A DNA stretch of 64,000 bases from Cribrihabitans_A pelagius (GCF_048820915.1 NZ_JBMERR010000002.1:248001-312000), one strand, 5' to 3'. Numbered from the stretch's first letter, positions 53,773 to 63,092 are shown. Notes: a model not told the origin generated them from the sequence alone. Program-made: numbers and translations.

Positions 53773-53836
53773 AGGGGGCCTTGCCCCCTCGCGCCTATGG
53801 CGCTCACCCCCAGGATATTTGGGGCAAGAGGAAGAA
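53773..53836 (-). repeat. Dispersed two-hairpin repeat, copy F
   Basis: On the minus strand: CTTGCCCCAAATATCCTGGG, then GGTGAGCGCCATAGGCGC, then GAGGGGGCAAGGCCCCCTC. It is nearly identical to copy E. It lies between the convergent thiolase and ubiB genes. Confidence 0.78.
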
Positions 53837-53886
53837 TGGGCCGGACCGTGGCAACGCGGGCCGGTTTTATCCTCGCAAAGCAGGGG

Positions 53887-53948
53887 AGCGGGCGCTGCCC
53901 CCTCGGCCTTTGGCCTCACCCCCGGGATATTTTGGGCCAGAAGAAAAG
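53887..53948 (-). repeat. Dispersed two-hairpin repeat, copy G
   Basis: On the minus strand: TTCTGGCCCAAAATATCCCG, then GGGGTGAGGCCAAAGGCC, then GAGGGGGCAGCGCCCGCTC. It lies 50 bases from copy F, in the same orientation, in the same gap. Confidence 0.78.
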
Positions 53949-53957
53949 GCTGGCGCG

Positions 53958-55487
53958 CTAGAGTAGCAGGGTGAGCACGGCGGTGAGGCCTGCGCCGCCA
54001 AGCGCGCCAAGCACCACGGGCAGGGCCCAGCTTTCGGGCGCGAGGCGGTTGCGGCGGCCTTCCTGGGCCTGGGCAATCAGCGCCTGTTCCACCAGGGCGG
54101 GCAGGCGCGGGCCGAAGCGGGCCATGACCTTGGCGGTGTCGACAAGATCGGTGACCACCGCGCGCGGGCCGATGGATTTCTTGATGTAGTCCTCCACCAC
54201 CGGGCGTGCGGTTTCCCAGATGTTGATATGCGGATCGAGCGAGCGGGCAACGCCCTCGACCACCACCATGGTGCGCTGCAAAAGGATGAGCTCGGTGCGG
54301 GTTTCCATGCCGAAGCGCTCGGTTACCTCGAAAAGGTAGTTCAGCAGCCGGCCCATCGAGATATGCGAGGCGTCCATGCCGAAGATCGGCTCGCCGACCG
54401 CGCGCAGGGCGCGTGCGAAGGCATCGACATCGCGGTCGGCAGGCACGTAACCCGCCTCGAAGTGCACTTCGGCCACACGTTTGTAGTCGCGCTTGATGAA
54501 GCCATAGAGGATCTCGGCATAGACCCGGCGGGTGTATTCGTCGATATGGCCCATGATGCCGAAGTCATAGGCGATGATGTCGCCGTTGGCGGCGACCTTC
54601 AGGTTGCCCTGATGCATATCGGCGTGGAAGAAACCGTCGCGCAGCGCGTGGCGCAGGAACAGGGACAGCACCCGCTGCGCGAGCTGGCGGCGGTCGTGGC
54701 CGGCCGCGTCCAGCGCGTCGTTGTCGCCGAGCGGCAGCCCGTCGGCCCAGCCCATCGTCATCACCCGGCGGGCGGAGTAGTTCCAGCGGATATCCGGCAG
54801 CTGGAAGCCTTCGTCCTGCGCGGTGTTGGCGGCAAATTCAGACGCCGCGGCGCTTTCCAGCCTCAGGTCCAGCTCGCCCTGCACCACGCCGTCGAAATGC
54901 TCGATCACGTCCATCGGCTTCAGGCGGCGGGCGCCGGGCGCAAAGAGGTCGACGATCCGGGCGGCGAAGTAGAAGGCGTCGACGTCGCGGTTGAAGGCGC
55001 GCTCGATGCCCGGGCGCAGCACCTTGACGGCGACCTCCTCGCCGGTGTCCGCCAGCCGGGCGCGGTGCACCTGGGCGATGGAGGCGGCGGCGATCGGGTC
55101 GCTGAACTCGGAGAAGACCTCGGAGACCGGGCGGCCCAGCTCCTTTTCGACTTCGGCCAGCGCCTCGGCGCGGGAAAACGGCGGCAGCTTGTCCTGCAGC
55201 ACCCTGAGCTGGTTGGCGAGATCCTTGCCGACCACGTCGGGCCGGGTCGAGAGCACCTGGCCGAACTTGATATAGGCAGGCCCCAGCGCGTTCAGGGCGC
55301 GGGTTTCCGGCGGCATCAAGGGGTCGCCCTTGTAGCCGAGCCATTTGAACGGCCAGCCCAGGAGCCGGGCGAGCACCCGCACCGGCTTGGGCGCATCAAA
55401 CGCTTCGAGCACCGAGTGCATCGCGCCGGTGCGTTCGAAAGTGGCGCCGGTGCGGACCAGGCGGAGGATGTTGTGGGGGCCGCGCAT
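53958..55487 (-). CDS. ubiB: Ubiquinone biosynthesis regulatory protein kinase UbiB
   Basis: ABC1/AarF/COQ8-family atypical kinase/ATPase needed for ubiquinone synthesis, 509 residues. The family KxGQ motif is in AYIKFGQVLSTRPDVV. VAVKVLRPGIERAFNRDV holds the ATP-binding Lys, FFHADMHQGNLKV the catalytic loop, and IAYDFGIMGHID the DFG-like metal motif. A C-terminal membrane anchor follows (VVLGALGGAGLTAVLTLLL). It starts three bases after ubiE and is cotranscribed with it. Confidence 0.95.
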   Translation of the reverse strand: MRGPHNILRLVRTGATFERTGAMHSVLEAFDAPKPVRVLARLLGWPFKWLGYKGDPLMPPETRALNALGPAYIKFGQVLSTRPDVVGKDLANQLRVLQDKLPPFSRAEALAEVEKELGRPVSEVFSEFSDPIAAASIAQVHRARLADTGEEVAVKVLRPGIERAFNRDVDAFYFAARIVDLFAPGARRLKPMDVIEHFDGVVQGELDLRLESAAASEFAANTAQDEGFQLPDIRWNYSARRVMTMGWADGLPLGDNDALDAAGHDRRQLAQRVLSLFLRHALRDGFFHADMHQGNLKVAANGDIIAYDFGIMGHIDEYTRRVYAEILYGFIKRDYKRVAEVHFEAGYVPADRDVDAFARALRAVGEPIFGMDASHISMGRLLNYLFEVTERFGMETRTELILLQRTMVVVEGVARSLDPHINIWETARPVVEDYIKKSIGPRAVVTDLVDTAKVMARFGPRLPALVEQALIAQAQEGRRNRLAPESWALPVVLGALGGAGLTAVLTLLL

Positions 55488-55490
55488 GGA

Positions 55491-56243
55491 TCAGATCTTC
55501 CAGCCGGAATGCAGGGCGGCGATGCCCATCGACAGGTTGCGGTACTTGGCGTTGCCGAACCCGGCCTTCTGGATCATGCCCAGGAAGGTATCCTGATCGG
55601 GGAAGTTGCGGATCGATTCCACCAGATACTGGTAGCTGTCCCGGTCGCCCGTGATCAGCTGGCCCATGCGGGGAATCACGTTGAAGGAATAGAAGTCATA
55701 GAGCTTCTGCAGCCCGTCGTTCGGCAGCTGCGAGAACTCCAGAACCATGAGGCGCCCGCCGGGCTTCAGCACGCGGAAGGCCTCGTTGAGAGCCTCCTGC
55801 GGGCGTGTCACGTTCCGGATGCCGAAGGAGATCGTGTAGACGTCGAAGGTATTGTCCTTGAACGGCAGCGCCATCGCATCGCCGGTGACCCAGTCGAGGC
55901 TGTCCGCCATCTGCCCGGCTTCGGCGCGCTTGCGGCCTTCCTCCAGCATTGGTCGGGTGAGGTCCAGCACGGTGGCATGTCCGCGGCCTGCACGGCGCAG
56001 AAAGCGGAAGGAAATGTCGCCGGTGCCGCCCGCCACATCCAGCAGCCGCTGGCCCGGGCGCGGCGCCAGCCAGTCCATCATCGCGTCTTTCCAGACCCGG
56101 TGGATGCCGGCGCTCATCACATCGTTCATGATATCGTATTTCGAGGCCACCGAGTTGAAGACCCCCTGCACGCGGCCGGCCTTCTCGCCCTCCGGCACGG
56201 AATCGAAGCCGAAGTGGGTGGTTTTGTCTGATCTATCGCTCAT
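55491..56243 (-). CDS. ubiE: Bifunctional demethylmenaquinone/2-polyprenyl-methoxy-benzoquinol methyltransferase UbiE
   Basis: SAM-dependent C-methyltransferase of ubiquinone synthesis, 250 residues. It opens with THFGFDSVPEGEKAGRVQGVF and YDIMNDVMSAGIHRVWK (family signatures). Motif I is LLDVAGGTGDISFR, then NTFDVYTISFGIRNV and GGRLMVLEFSQ. The start at 56241-56243 gives normal length; open sequence further upstream is the antisense of mutM. Divergent from mutM with a 112-base gap. Confidence 0.96.
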   Translation of the reverse strand: MSDRSDKTTHFGFDSVPEGEKAGRVQGVFNSVASKYDIMNDVMSAGIHRVWKDAMMDWLAPRPGQRLLDVAGGTGDISFRFLRRAGRGHATVLDLTRPMLEEGRKRAEAGQMADSLDWVTGDAMALPFKDNTFDVYTISFGIRNVTRPQEALNEAFRVLKPGGRLMVLEFSQLPNDGLQKLYDFYSFNVIPRMGQLITGDRDSYQYLVESIRNFPDQDTFLGMIQKAGFGNAKYRNLSMGIAALHSGWKI

Positions 56244-56355
56244 GCGGCTTGCCGTTTCCCAAGGTTGGCCCCAGTTATAGGGCGCTGAGGCCGGGGCACA
56301 ATGCTGCCCCTGCGGTCCCAGTGGTCCGAATGTCTTTCGCGTCAGGAGCGATGTA

Positions 56356-57207
56356 ATGCCTGAACTGCCCGAGGTCGAGACGGTGAAGCGCGGTTTGGCG
56401 CCGGCGATGGAAGGCGCGGTGATCGCGCGCGCCGCGGTGAACCGGCCGGACCTGCGCTGGCCCTTCCCCGAACGCATGGCAGAACGGCTGACCGGCGCGC
56501 GGGTGAATGCCCTCAGGCGGCGGTCGAAATACATCCTCGCCGATCTCGATACCGGGGAGACGCTGCTCATTCACCTGGGCATGTCCGGGCGGATGACGGT
56601 TTCGGGCGACCCGCTGGGGCAGTTTGCGCATGCGCATCCGCAGGCGGAAAAGCACGACCATGTGGTGCTGGACATGGACAACGGTGCCCGCATCACCTTC
56701 AACGACCCGCGCCGCTTCGGGGCGATGGATCTGATGGAGACCACGACGGCGGAGAGTCACAAGCTGCTGGCGGGGCTGGGCCCGGAACCGCTGGGAAACG
56801 ACTTCCACGAAGACCACCTGATCGCGGCCTTCAAGGGACGCAACACGCCTGTGAAATCGGCATTACTCGATCAGGGAATCATCGCGGGACTTGGTAACAT
56901 CTACGTCTGCGAGGCGCTGTTCCGGGCCGGCATCTCGCCGCGGCGCAAGGCCGGGCAGATTGCCGCGCTGCGGGTGGCCGCACTTGTGCCGATCATCCGG
57001 CAGGTTCTGCAGGACGCTATCGGTGCGGGCGGCTCGTCGCTTAAAGATTTCCGGCAAGCCTCTGGCGAACTTGGGTATTTCCAGCACAGTTTCGATGTCT
57101 ACGGGCGCGGCGGCGCGCCTTGCCGGCGCCGGGACTGCGGCGGAACCATCGCCAGAATCACCCAGTCGGGACGTTCAAGCTTCTATTGTGTAAAGTGCCA
57201 AAGATAA
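56356..57207 (+). CDS. mutM: Formamidopyrimidine-DNA glycosylase (Fpg)
   Basis: Base-excision repair enzyme removing 8-oxoguanine and formamidopyrimidines, 283 residues. The catalytic N-terminal Pro-Glu is in MPELPEVETVKRGL. LIHLGMSGRM and the helix-two-turn-helix KSALLDQGIIAGLGNIYVCEAL are present, and the C-terminal zinc finger has CRRRDC and CVKC. It is divergent from ubiE and upstream of an enoyl-CoA hydratase gene (63-base gap). Confidence 0.97.
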   Translation: MPELPEVETVKRGLAPAMEGAVIARAAVNRPDLRWPFPERMAERLTGARVNALRRRSKYILADLDTGETLLIHLGMSGRMTVSGDPLGQFAHAHPQAEKHDHVVLDMDNGARITFNDPRRFGAMDLMETTTAESHKLLAGLGPEPLGNDFHEDHLIAAFKGRNTPVKSALLDQGIIAGLGNIYVCEALFRAGISPRRKAGQIAALRVAALVPIIRQVLQDAIGAGGSSLKDFRQASGELGYFQHSFDVYGRGGAPCRRRDCGGTIARITQSGRSSFYCVKCQR

Positions 57208-57270
57208 CTTGATCGGGCGTCCGCATTTGGTAAGGACTCGGATCTGAACGGAACAACCGAAAGAGAAATC

Positions 57271-58047
57271 ATGGCCTACGAGACGATCAACGTCGATGTG
57301 CAGGACCACGTTTGCCTCATTAAACTGAACCGCCCAGAGGCGATGAACGCGCTCAACCAGGAACTCATCGGTGAGCTGTGCGCGGCCCTTGAAGAGGCCG
57401 ATGCCAGCGACAAGGTGCGCTGCATCGTGCTGACCGGCTCGGAAAAGGCTTTTGCCGCCGGCGCCGACATCAAGGAGATGTCGGAGATGAGCTTTACCGA
57501 GGTGTTCTCCACCAACCTGTTTGCCGATGCCAACGACCGGATTTCTGCGATCCGCAAGCCGGTGATCGCCGCGGTTGCGGGTTATGCGCTGGGCGGCGGC
57601 TGCGAGCTGGCGATGCTGTGCGATTTCATCATCGCCGCCGACACCGCCAAGTTCGGCCAGCCGGAGATCAACCTGGGCGTTGTGGCAGGCATCGGCGGCA
57701 CCCAGCGGCTGACCCGTTTCGTCGGCAAGTCCAAGTCGATGGACATGAACCTGACCGGCCGCTTCATGAACGCCGAAGAAGCCGAGCGCGCGGGCCTGGT
57801 GTCGCGCGTGGTCGCGGCCAAGAAACTGATCGAGGAAGCCACTGCGGCGGCGCAGAAGATTGCCGAGAAATCGCTCCTGACCGCAATGGCCGTGAAGGAA
57901 TCGGTGAACCGCTCCTACGAGCTGCCGCTGAACGAAGGCCTGCTGTTCGAGCGCCGGGTGTTCCACTCGATGTTTGCCACCGAAGACCAGAAGGAAGGCA
58001 TGGCCGCCTTCCTGGAAAAGCGCGAAGCGCAGTTCCGCGACAAGTAA
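57271..58047 (+). CDS. Enoyl-CoA hydratase
   Basis: 258-residue crotonase-fold enzyme hydrating trans-2-enoyl-CoA. The oxyanion-hole sequences are AFAAGADIKEMSEM and AGYALGGGCELAMLCD. The catalytic Glu pair is in QPEINLGVVAGIGGTQRLTR (first Glu at the segment start) and the preceding helix, as in short-chain enoyl-CoA hydratases such as PaaF/FadB-like. AGAGAAATC precedes the ATG. A hairpin terminator follows at 58102. The exact fatty-acid or amino-acid pathway is not shown. Confidence 0.93.
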   Translation: MAYETINVDVQDHVCLIKLNRPEAMNALNQELIGELCAALEEADASDKVRCIVLTGSEKAFAAGADIKEMSEMSFTEVFSTNLFADANDRISAIRKPVIAAVAGYALGGGCELAMLCDFIIAADTAKFGQPEINLGVVAGIGGTQRLTRFVGKSKSMDMNLTGRFMNAEEAERAGLVSRVVAAKKLIEEATAAAQKIAEKSLLTAMAVKESVNRSYELPLNEGLLFERRVFHSMFATEDQKEGMAAFLEKREAQFRDK

Positions 58048-58101
58048 GATTTGGCCGCGCCGCGGGGGAGGCAGCCCCGGCGCCGCGGCAGCTCGGACGG
58101 G

Positions 58102-58128
58102 ACGGCGGGCGGGCAGGCCCGCCGTTTT
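58102..58128 (+). terminator. Intrinsic terminator of the enoyl-CoA hydratase gene
   Basis: ACGGCGGGC (58102-58110) pairs perfectly with GCCCGCCGT (58117-58125) around a six-base loop, followed by TTT. Confidence 0.75.
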
Positions 58129-58297
58129 CCATTCCGGGCCTGGCAGGCGCCCTTGCAACCTGGTGCCAAGTTGGATAGAAGCCGCCCTCATACATGCGCG
58201 TGCAGCCCGCTCAGGCTAGAATCACACCGGTGATCCGACCCGGGTTCGGCTGGCATTGCGTCCGATAGAAACAGAACCCGAGATAAGGTCAGTCACC

Positions 58298-58561
58298 ATG
58301 GCAAACACGCCCCAGGCCAAGAAGCGCGCCCGTCAGAACGAAAAGCGCGCGGCCGTCAACAAAGCCCGCCGTTCGCGCATCCGCACCTATCTGCGCAAGG
58401 TCGAGGAAGCTATCGCTTCCGGCGACAAGGACGCTGCAACCACTGCCCTGCGTGCGGCGCAGCCCGAGCTGATGCGCGGCGTGACCAAAGGTGTGTACCA
58501 CAAGAACACCGCGTCCCGGAAAATCTCGCGCCTGGCCGCCCGCGTCAAGGCGCTGGGCTGA
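58298..58561 (+). CDS. rpsT: 30S ribosomal protein S20
   Basis: Small-subunit protein binding 16S rRNA, 87 residues, rich in Lys/Arg/Ala. It begins MANTPQAKKRARQNEKRAA (S20 signature) and contains KNTASRKISRLAARVKAL at the C-terminus. AAGG nine bases upstream supports ATG 58298. It is the gene directly upstream of dnaA, an arrangement common in Alphaproteobacteria, and has its own strong terminator. Confidence 0.97.
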   Translation: MANTPQAKKRARQNEKRAAVNKARRSRIRTYLRKVEEAIASGDKDAATTALRAAQPELMRGVTKGVYHKNTASRKISRLAARVKALG

Positions 58562-58604
58562 CGCCCCGCCCGCCGGGCCGTTCCGGACCGGTAAAAAACA
58601 CCAG

Positions 58605-58636
58605 AAGGCGCTGCATTTTGCAGCGCCTTGTTTTTT
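58605..58636 (+). terminator. Intrinsic terminator of rpsT
   Basis: AAGGCGCTGCA and TGCAGCGCCTT form an 11-bp perfect stem with a TTT loop, followed by G and TTTTTT. Confidence 0.9.
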
Positions 58637-59115
58637 GGGCAAAGCCTCGGAGCAGCCTTGCTGGACGGGGAGATTCTTTGCCGCCAAAGCCAGAGTCAAC
58701 ATCATAGTTTCGTTGCCGCTTCCCCCCCCGAATTGCTACTACTTCTTTAGCGATTCACTCGCTGGGGGGACAGGCTGCTCGCGGTAATCTTGACGGACAT
58801 CAAGGTTGCCAGGTCGTCCGGAACAGGCAGGTATGTGTGTTTTTCCTGTGCTGACCGGAGGCTGCTGCTGTGCCGTTTTAACGGTCGGCAGCCCTGTCCA
58901 AGTATGTGTGCAAAGGTTTGTGTCATCAGCACCGCCATCCAGGCGGAGTGCGGGGTGTTGCTGACCGAACGAAGAGCCCTCGGGCACTGCGGCCAGGTAT
59001 CTGGTCCGCACACGTTATCCCTGTGCGTGAACGCCACCCCCAGCTGCTGGGGGGGTAAGGGACACGAATGGCCGGGGTATAAGGCCGCCGCTTTTGGGGA
59101 TGCGTGAGGCGCAGG
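58637..59115 (+). promoter_or_regulatory. dnaA upstream region with direct repeats and hairpin
   Basis: No gene is supported in these 479 bases. They hold two copies of GTATGTGTG (58831-58839 and 58902-58910, 71 bases apart) and GANTC sites at 58693-58697 and 58752-58756, which are potential CcrM targets. A hairpin CCCCCAG-CTG-CTGGGGG (59037-59053) lies 62 bases before the dnaA ATG. One TTATCC (59014-59019) is the only partial DnaA-box-like sequence. This is probably the dnaA promoter and leader; evidence for oriC is lacking. Confidence 0.5.
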
Positions 59116-60531
59116 ATGACTGAAGAGAAATGGGGGCAGCTGAGAACGCGGCTGCTGAAGACTGTCGGGCAGAACAATTTCACCACCTGGATCGAACCCT
59201 TGGAATTCGACACGGTGGAAGGCGGCGTGGCTGTCTTCCGCGTGCCCACGAACTTCATGGGCAACTACGTGAGCCAGAACTTTGCCGACCTGATCCTGCA
59301 TGAGCTGAACATGGCAGGCGATCCGGTGCAGCGCCTTGCCTTCAAGGTTGCCGCCGGCAGCCCGGCGCGGCCTGCGGCTGCAGCTGCGGAGGCGGTTTCT
59401 GCCCCCGCCGCGGCCGAGGTGGTGGACCCGGCCCCGGGGGGGTATGGGCAGAGTCCGGTTGCGGCCGCTGCCAAGGAAACGCTGGAGGCGCTGCAGGCGG
59501 CGCCACTCGACCCGCGATTCACCTTCGACAGCTTTGTCGTCGGCAAGCCGAACGAGCTGGCTCATGCCGCAGCGCGCCGTGTCGCCGAAGGCGGCCCGGT
59601 GACCTTCAACCCGCTGGTGCTCTATGGCGGCGTGGGCCTGGGCAAGACCCACCTGATGCACGCCATCGCTTGGGAACTGAAGGAGAAGAACCCGTCGCTG
59701 AACGTGCTGTACCTGTCGGCGGAGCAGTTCATGTACCGCTTCGTGCAGGCTCTGCGCGAGCGCAAGATGATGGATTTCAAGCACCTGTTCCGCTCGGTCG
59801 ATGTGCTGATGGTGGATGACGTGCAATTCATTGCGGGCAAGGATTCCACGCAGGAGGAATTTTTCCATACCTTCAACGCGCTGGTTGATCAGAACAAGCA
59901 GATCATCATCTCCGCCGACCGCGCGCCCGGCGAGATCAAGGACCTGGAGGACCGGGTGAAATCCCGCCTGCAGTGCGGCCTGGTGGTGGATCTGCACCCG
60001 ACCGACTACGAGCTGCGTCTCGGCATCCTGCAGACCAAGGTGCAGCAGCAGCGCCAGACCTACCCCGAGCTGCAGATCGCCGATGGCGTGCTGGAGTTTC
60101 TGGCGCACCGGATCTCGACCAACGTGCGGGTGCTGGAAGGGGCGCTGACGCGGCTGTTTGCCTTCGCCTCGCTGGTTGGCCGCGAGATCGACATGGACCT
60201 GACCCAGGACTGCCTGGCCGATGTGCTGCGCGCCTCCGAACGCAAGATCACCGTCGAGGAGATCCAGCGCAAGGTGTCGGAGTATTACAATATCCGCATG
60301 TCCGACATCATCGGCCCCAAGCGCCTGCGCTCCTACGCGCGGCCGCGGCAGGTGGCGATGTATCTCTGCAAGCAGCTGACCAGCCGCTCGCTGCCCGAGA
60401 TCGGCCGCCGCTTCGGCGGGCGCGACCACACCACGGTGATGCATGGGGTGAAGCGGATCGAGGAGCTGAAGATGACTGACGGCCAGATCGCCGAGGACGT
60501 CGAAATGCTGCGCCGGTCGCTGGAGGCCTGA
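59116..60531 (+). CDS. dnaA: Chromosomal replication initiator protein DnaA
   Basis: Replication initiator, 471 residues. Domain I opens TEEKWGQLRTRLLKTVGQ. An Ala/Pro-rich linker covers about residues 80-120. The AAA+ domain has Walker A GGVGLGKTHLMHAI and Walker B VDVLMVDDVQF. The C-terminal domain IV has the DNA-binding signature GGRDHTTVMHGVKRIEEL. ATG 59116 with GAGG six bases upstream is preferred over the GTG at 59104. dnaN and recF follow on the same strand. Confidence 0.97.
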   Translation: MTEEKWGQLRTRLLKTVGQNNFTTWIEPLEFDTVEGGVAVFRVPTNFMGNYVSQNFADLILHELNMAGDPVQRLAFKVAAGSPARPAAAAAEAVSAPAAAEVVDPAPGGYGQSPVAAAAKETLEALQAAPLDPRFTFDSFVVGKPNELAHAAARRVAEGGPVTFNPLVLYGGVGLGKTHLMHAIAWELKEKNPSLNVLYLSAEQFMYRFVQALRERKMMDFKHLFRSVDVLMVDDVQFIAGKDSTQEEFFHTFNALVDQNKQIIISADRAPGEIKDLEDRVKSRLQCGLVVDLHPTDYELRLGILQTKVQQQRQTYPELQIADGVLEFLAHRISTNVRVLEGALTRLFAFASLVGREIDMDLTQDCLADVLRASERKITVEEIQRKVSEYYNIRMSDIIGPKRLRSYARPRQVAMYLCKQLTSRSLPEIGRRFGGRDHTTVMHGVKRIEELKMTDGQIAEDVEMLRRSLEA

Positions 60532-60809
60532 GCGCCTCCGCTTGCCTCCGCCCGCATCCGGCCAGCCCGGGTTTGCGAAAAGCGGCTCCGCAGCGCGGGG
60601 CCGTTTCGCGTTTCGGCTTCCGGTCGCCTTGCGGTGCGCCGTGCCCTTGCGCAACGTTTGCGGGTGTTCTGGCCCGCGCCCGGCCAGAGCCCCTTGACGC
60701 TGCCGGATTTCCCTTGGAGAAATCCATAAAATGCCTTGTATAGCAGGGGCGAACAGATAGGTTGCTTGTCCCGGCAGGCGACGGCGGCGAGACGAAGAGG
60801 ACATCGGAT
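60532..60809 (+). promoter_or_regulatory. dnaA-dnaN intergenic region
   Basis: The 278 bases carry no gene. The first part is GC-rich with partly inverted text (GCGCGGGGCCGTTTCGCG). The last 80 bases turn AT-rich (TTTCCCTTGGAGAAATCCAT), and TTGGAG (60713-60718), a 17-base spacer and TGTATA are a weak promoter candidate for dnaN. Separate transcription of dnaN is thus possible. Confidence 0.4.
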
Positions 60810-61931
60810 ATGAAGATCAGCATCGAACGCGGCACGCTTCTCAAGGCTGTGTCCCAGGCCCAGTCTGTGGTCGAGCGCCGCAACACCATTCCGATCCTGG
60901 CCAACGTGCTGATCGAGGCCGAGGGCGACAGCGTCCAGTTCCGCGCCACCGATCTGGATATCGAGGTGGTTGACCGCGCGCCCGCGCAGGTGGAGCGTGC
61001 CGGCGCCACCACCGTTGCCGCCACCACCCTGCACGAGATCGTCCGCAAGCTGCCCGACGGCGCTTTGGTGAGCCTCACCGCCGATGCCGCCACCGGGCGG
61101 CTGACGGTGGAGGCGGGCCGGTCGAATTTCTCGCTGGCGACGCTGCCGCGCGAGGATTTCCCGGTGATGGCCTCGGCCGAGTACCACTCCAACTTCGCGG
61201 CCAAGGCAGCGGTGCTGCGCCGCCTGTTCGACAAGTCGAAATTCGCCATCTCCACCGAGGAGACCCGCTATTACCTGAACGGCGTCTACATGCATGTGAC
61301 CGACGCTGCGGAGGGCGGCAAGGCGCTGCGCTGCGTCGCCACCGACGGCCATCGCCTGGCCCGGATTGACGCGGGGCTGCCGGTGGGCGCCGAGGACATG
61401 CCCGGCGTGATCGTGCCGCGCAAGACCGTGGGCGAGCTGCGCAAGCTCTTGGACGACGACGATATGGACATCGCGGTCTCGGTCTCGGAAACCAAGGTGC
61501 GCTTTGCGACCCCGAACATCACCCTGACCTCCAAGGTGATCGACGGCACCTTCCCCGATTACACGCGGGTGATCCCGGCCGGCAACACCCGCCGCCTGGA
61601 GGTGGATGCCGCCGAGTTCGCCCAAGCCGTTGACCGGGTGGCGACGGTGTCTTCGGAGCGCTCGCGAGCGGTCAAGCTGCAGCTGGAAGACGACCGTCTG
61701 ATCCTGTCGGTGAACGCGCCCGACAGCGGCGCCGCCGAGGAGGAGCTTGCGGTGGCCTACAGCGACGAGCGGCTGGAGATCGGCTTCAACGCCAAGTACC
61801 TGCTGGAGATCGCCAATCAGGTCGACCGCGAAAATGCGGTCTTCATGTTCAACTCCTCGGGCGATCCGACCCTGATGCGCGAAGGCAGTGATGACAGCGC
61901 CGTCTACGTCGTGATGCCGATGCGGGTCTGA
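60810..61931 (+). CDS. dnaN: DNA polymerase III beta subunit (sliding clamp)
   Basis: Processivity clamp, 373 residues, three similar domains. It opens MKISIERGTLLKAVSQAQ with the conserved VVERRNTIPILANVLIEA. The second domain has DKSKFAISTEETRYYLNGVYMH, and the C-terminus is the typical MPMRV. The start at 60810 has GAAGAGGA upstream. recF follows after 48 bases. Confidence 0.97.
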   Translation: MKISIERGTLLKAVSQAQSVVERRNTIPILANVLIEAEGDSVQFRATDLDIEVVDRAPAQVERAGATTVAATTLHEIVRKLPDGALVSLTADAATGRLTVEAGRSNFSLATLPREDFPVMASAEYHSNFAAKAAVLRRLFDKSKFAISTEETRYYLNGVYMHVTDAAEGGKALRCVATDGHRLARIDAGLPVGAEDMPGVIVPRKTVGELRKLLDDDDMDIAVSVSETKVRFATPNITLTSKVIDGTFPDYTRVIPAGNTRRLEVDAAEFAQAVDRVATVSSERSRAVKLQLEDDRLILSVNAPDSGAAEEELAVAYSDERLEIGFNAKYLLEIANQVDRENAVFMFNSSGDPTLMREGSDDSAVYVVMPMRV

Positions 61932-61979
61932 CGCGCCTGACGGCGCGGCCTGCGGCGCGAGTATTTTTAGCAAGATGAC

Positions 61980-63092
61980 ATGGGGACGCCTGACGTGCTG
62001 GCCCTGACCGCCTTGACGCTTCTGCATTTCCGCTCGCATCTGCGGGCGGAATTGCGTTTGGACGGCCGTCCGGTGGCGATCCACGGCGCCAATGGCGCGG
62101 GCAAGACCAATATCCTGGAAGCGGTGTCGCTGTTCTCGCCGGGGCGGGGCCTGCGCCGGGCCAGCGCGGCGGAAATGGCGCGGCAGCCGGGCGCTTTGGG
62201 CTGGAAGCTGAGGGGTGAGCTGCGCGCGCCCTCGCAGGCCTATGAGGTGGAGACCTGGTCCGAGGCCGGCAACGCGCGGCAGGTCCGGATCGACAACAAG
62301 GCGGCGAGCCAGGTGGCGCTGGGGCAGATCGCGCGGGTGGTCTGGCTGATCCCGGCGATGGACCGGCTGTGGATCGAGGCGGCGGAGGGGCGGCGGAGGT
62401 TCCTCGACCGCATTGCACTCAGCTTCGAGCCGGGCCATGCCGAAGCCTCGCTCGGCTACGAGAAGGCGATGCGCGAGCGCAACCGGCTGCTGAAGGACCA
62501 GGTCCGCGATCCGGCCTGGTACCGGGTGCTGGAGGGCCGCATGGCAGAAGCAGGCCACCGGGTGCATGCGGCCAGGGTGCAGGCGGTGGAACTGTTGCAG
62601 CTGGCCCAGGCCGGGGCGGAGACCGCCTTTCCCGCCGCCGAGCTGGAGCTGATCCAGTCCGAAGGCAGCATGCCCGCCACCGAGGCCGATTTCCGAGAGG
62701 TGCTGGCCGAAAGCCGCTTTCGCGACCTGGCGGCGGGGCGCACCCTCACGGGGCCGCACCGCACCGATCTGATCGGCACCTACCGTGCCAAGGGCATCGC
62801 GGCAAAAGACTGTTCCACCGGCGAGCAGAAGGCGCTTCTGGTTTCGCTGATCCTCGCCAATGCGCGGGCGCTGGCGGAGCGGGAGGGCGCGCCGCCGATG
62901 CTGCTGCTCGACGAGGTGGCGGCGCATCTGGATGCGGGCCGCCGGGCGGCGCTTTACAACGAGATCTGCGCGCTGGGGGCGCAGGCCTGGATGACGGGCA
63001 CGGGGCCGGAGCTTTTTGCCGAACTGGGCTCCCGCGCCCAGATGCTGGAAGTCCGCGAGACGGACGGGCTGTCGGAGGTGATCGAGGCATGA
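61980..63092 (+). CDS. recF: DNA replication and repair protein RecF
   Basis: SMC-like ATPase loading RecA at gaps in single-stranded DNA, 370 residues. Walker A is HGANGAGKTNILEAVSLF, the ABC-type signature is DCSTGEQKALLVSL, and Walker B is PPMLLLDEVAAHLD. The N-terminal TLLHFRSH corresponds to the usual FRN motif. The ATG at 61980 is the first start after dnaN. The stop overlaps the LysE-type gene start (ATGA). gyrB does not follow, unlike in many gammaproteobacteria. Confidence 0.95.
   Translation: MGTPDVLALTALTLLHFRSHLRAELRLDGRPVAIHGANGAGKTNILEAVSLFSPGRGLRRASAAEMARQPGALGWKLRGELRAPSQAYEVETWSEAGNARQVRIDNKAASQVALGQIARVVWLIPAMDRLWIEAAEGRRRFLDRIALSFEPGHAEASLGYEKAMRERNRLLKDQVRDPAWYRVLEGRMAEAGHRVHAARVQAVELLQLAQAGAETAFPAAELELIQSEGSMPATEADFREVLAESRFRDLAAGRTLTGPHRTDLIGTYRAKGIAAKDCSTGEQKALLVSLILANARALAEREGAPPMLLLDEVAAHLDAGRRAALYNEICALGAQAWMTGTGPELFAELGSRAQMLEVRETDGLSEVIEA

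Noticed and set aside
58637..59115. Chromosome origin (oriC) between rpsT and dnaA
   Set aside because: Only one partial DnaA-box-like sequence (TTATCC) and no AT-rich unwinding region or box cluster. Location next to dnaA alone is not enough in Alphaproteobacteria.
60333..62927. 864-codon minus-strand open frame across dnaA, dnaN and recF
   Set aside because: It is a shadow of three core replication genes with no family features.
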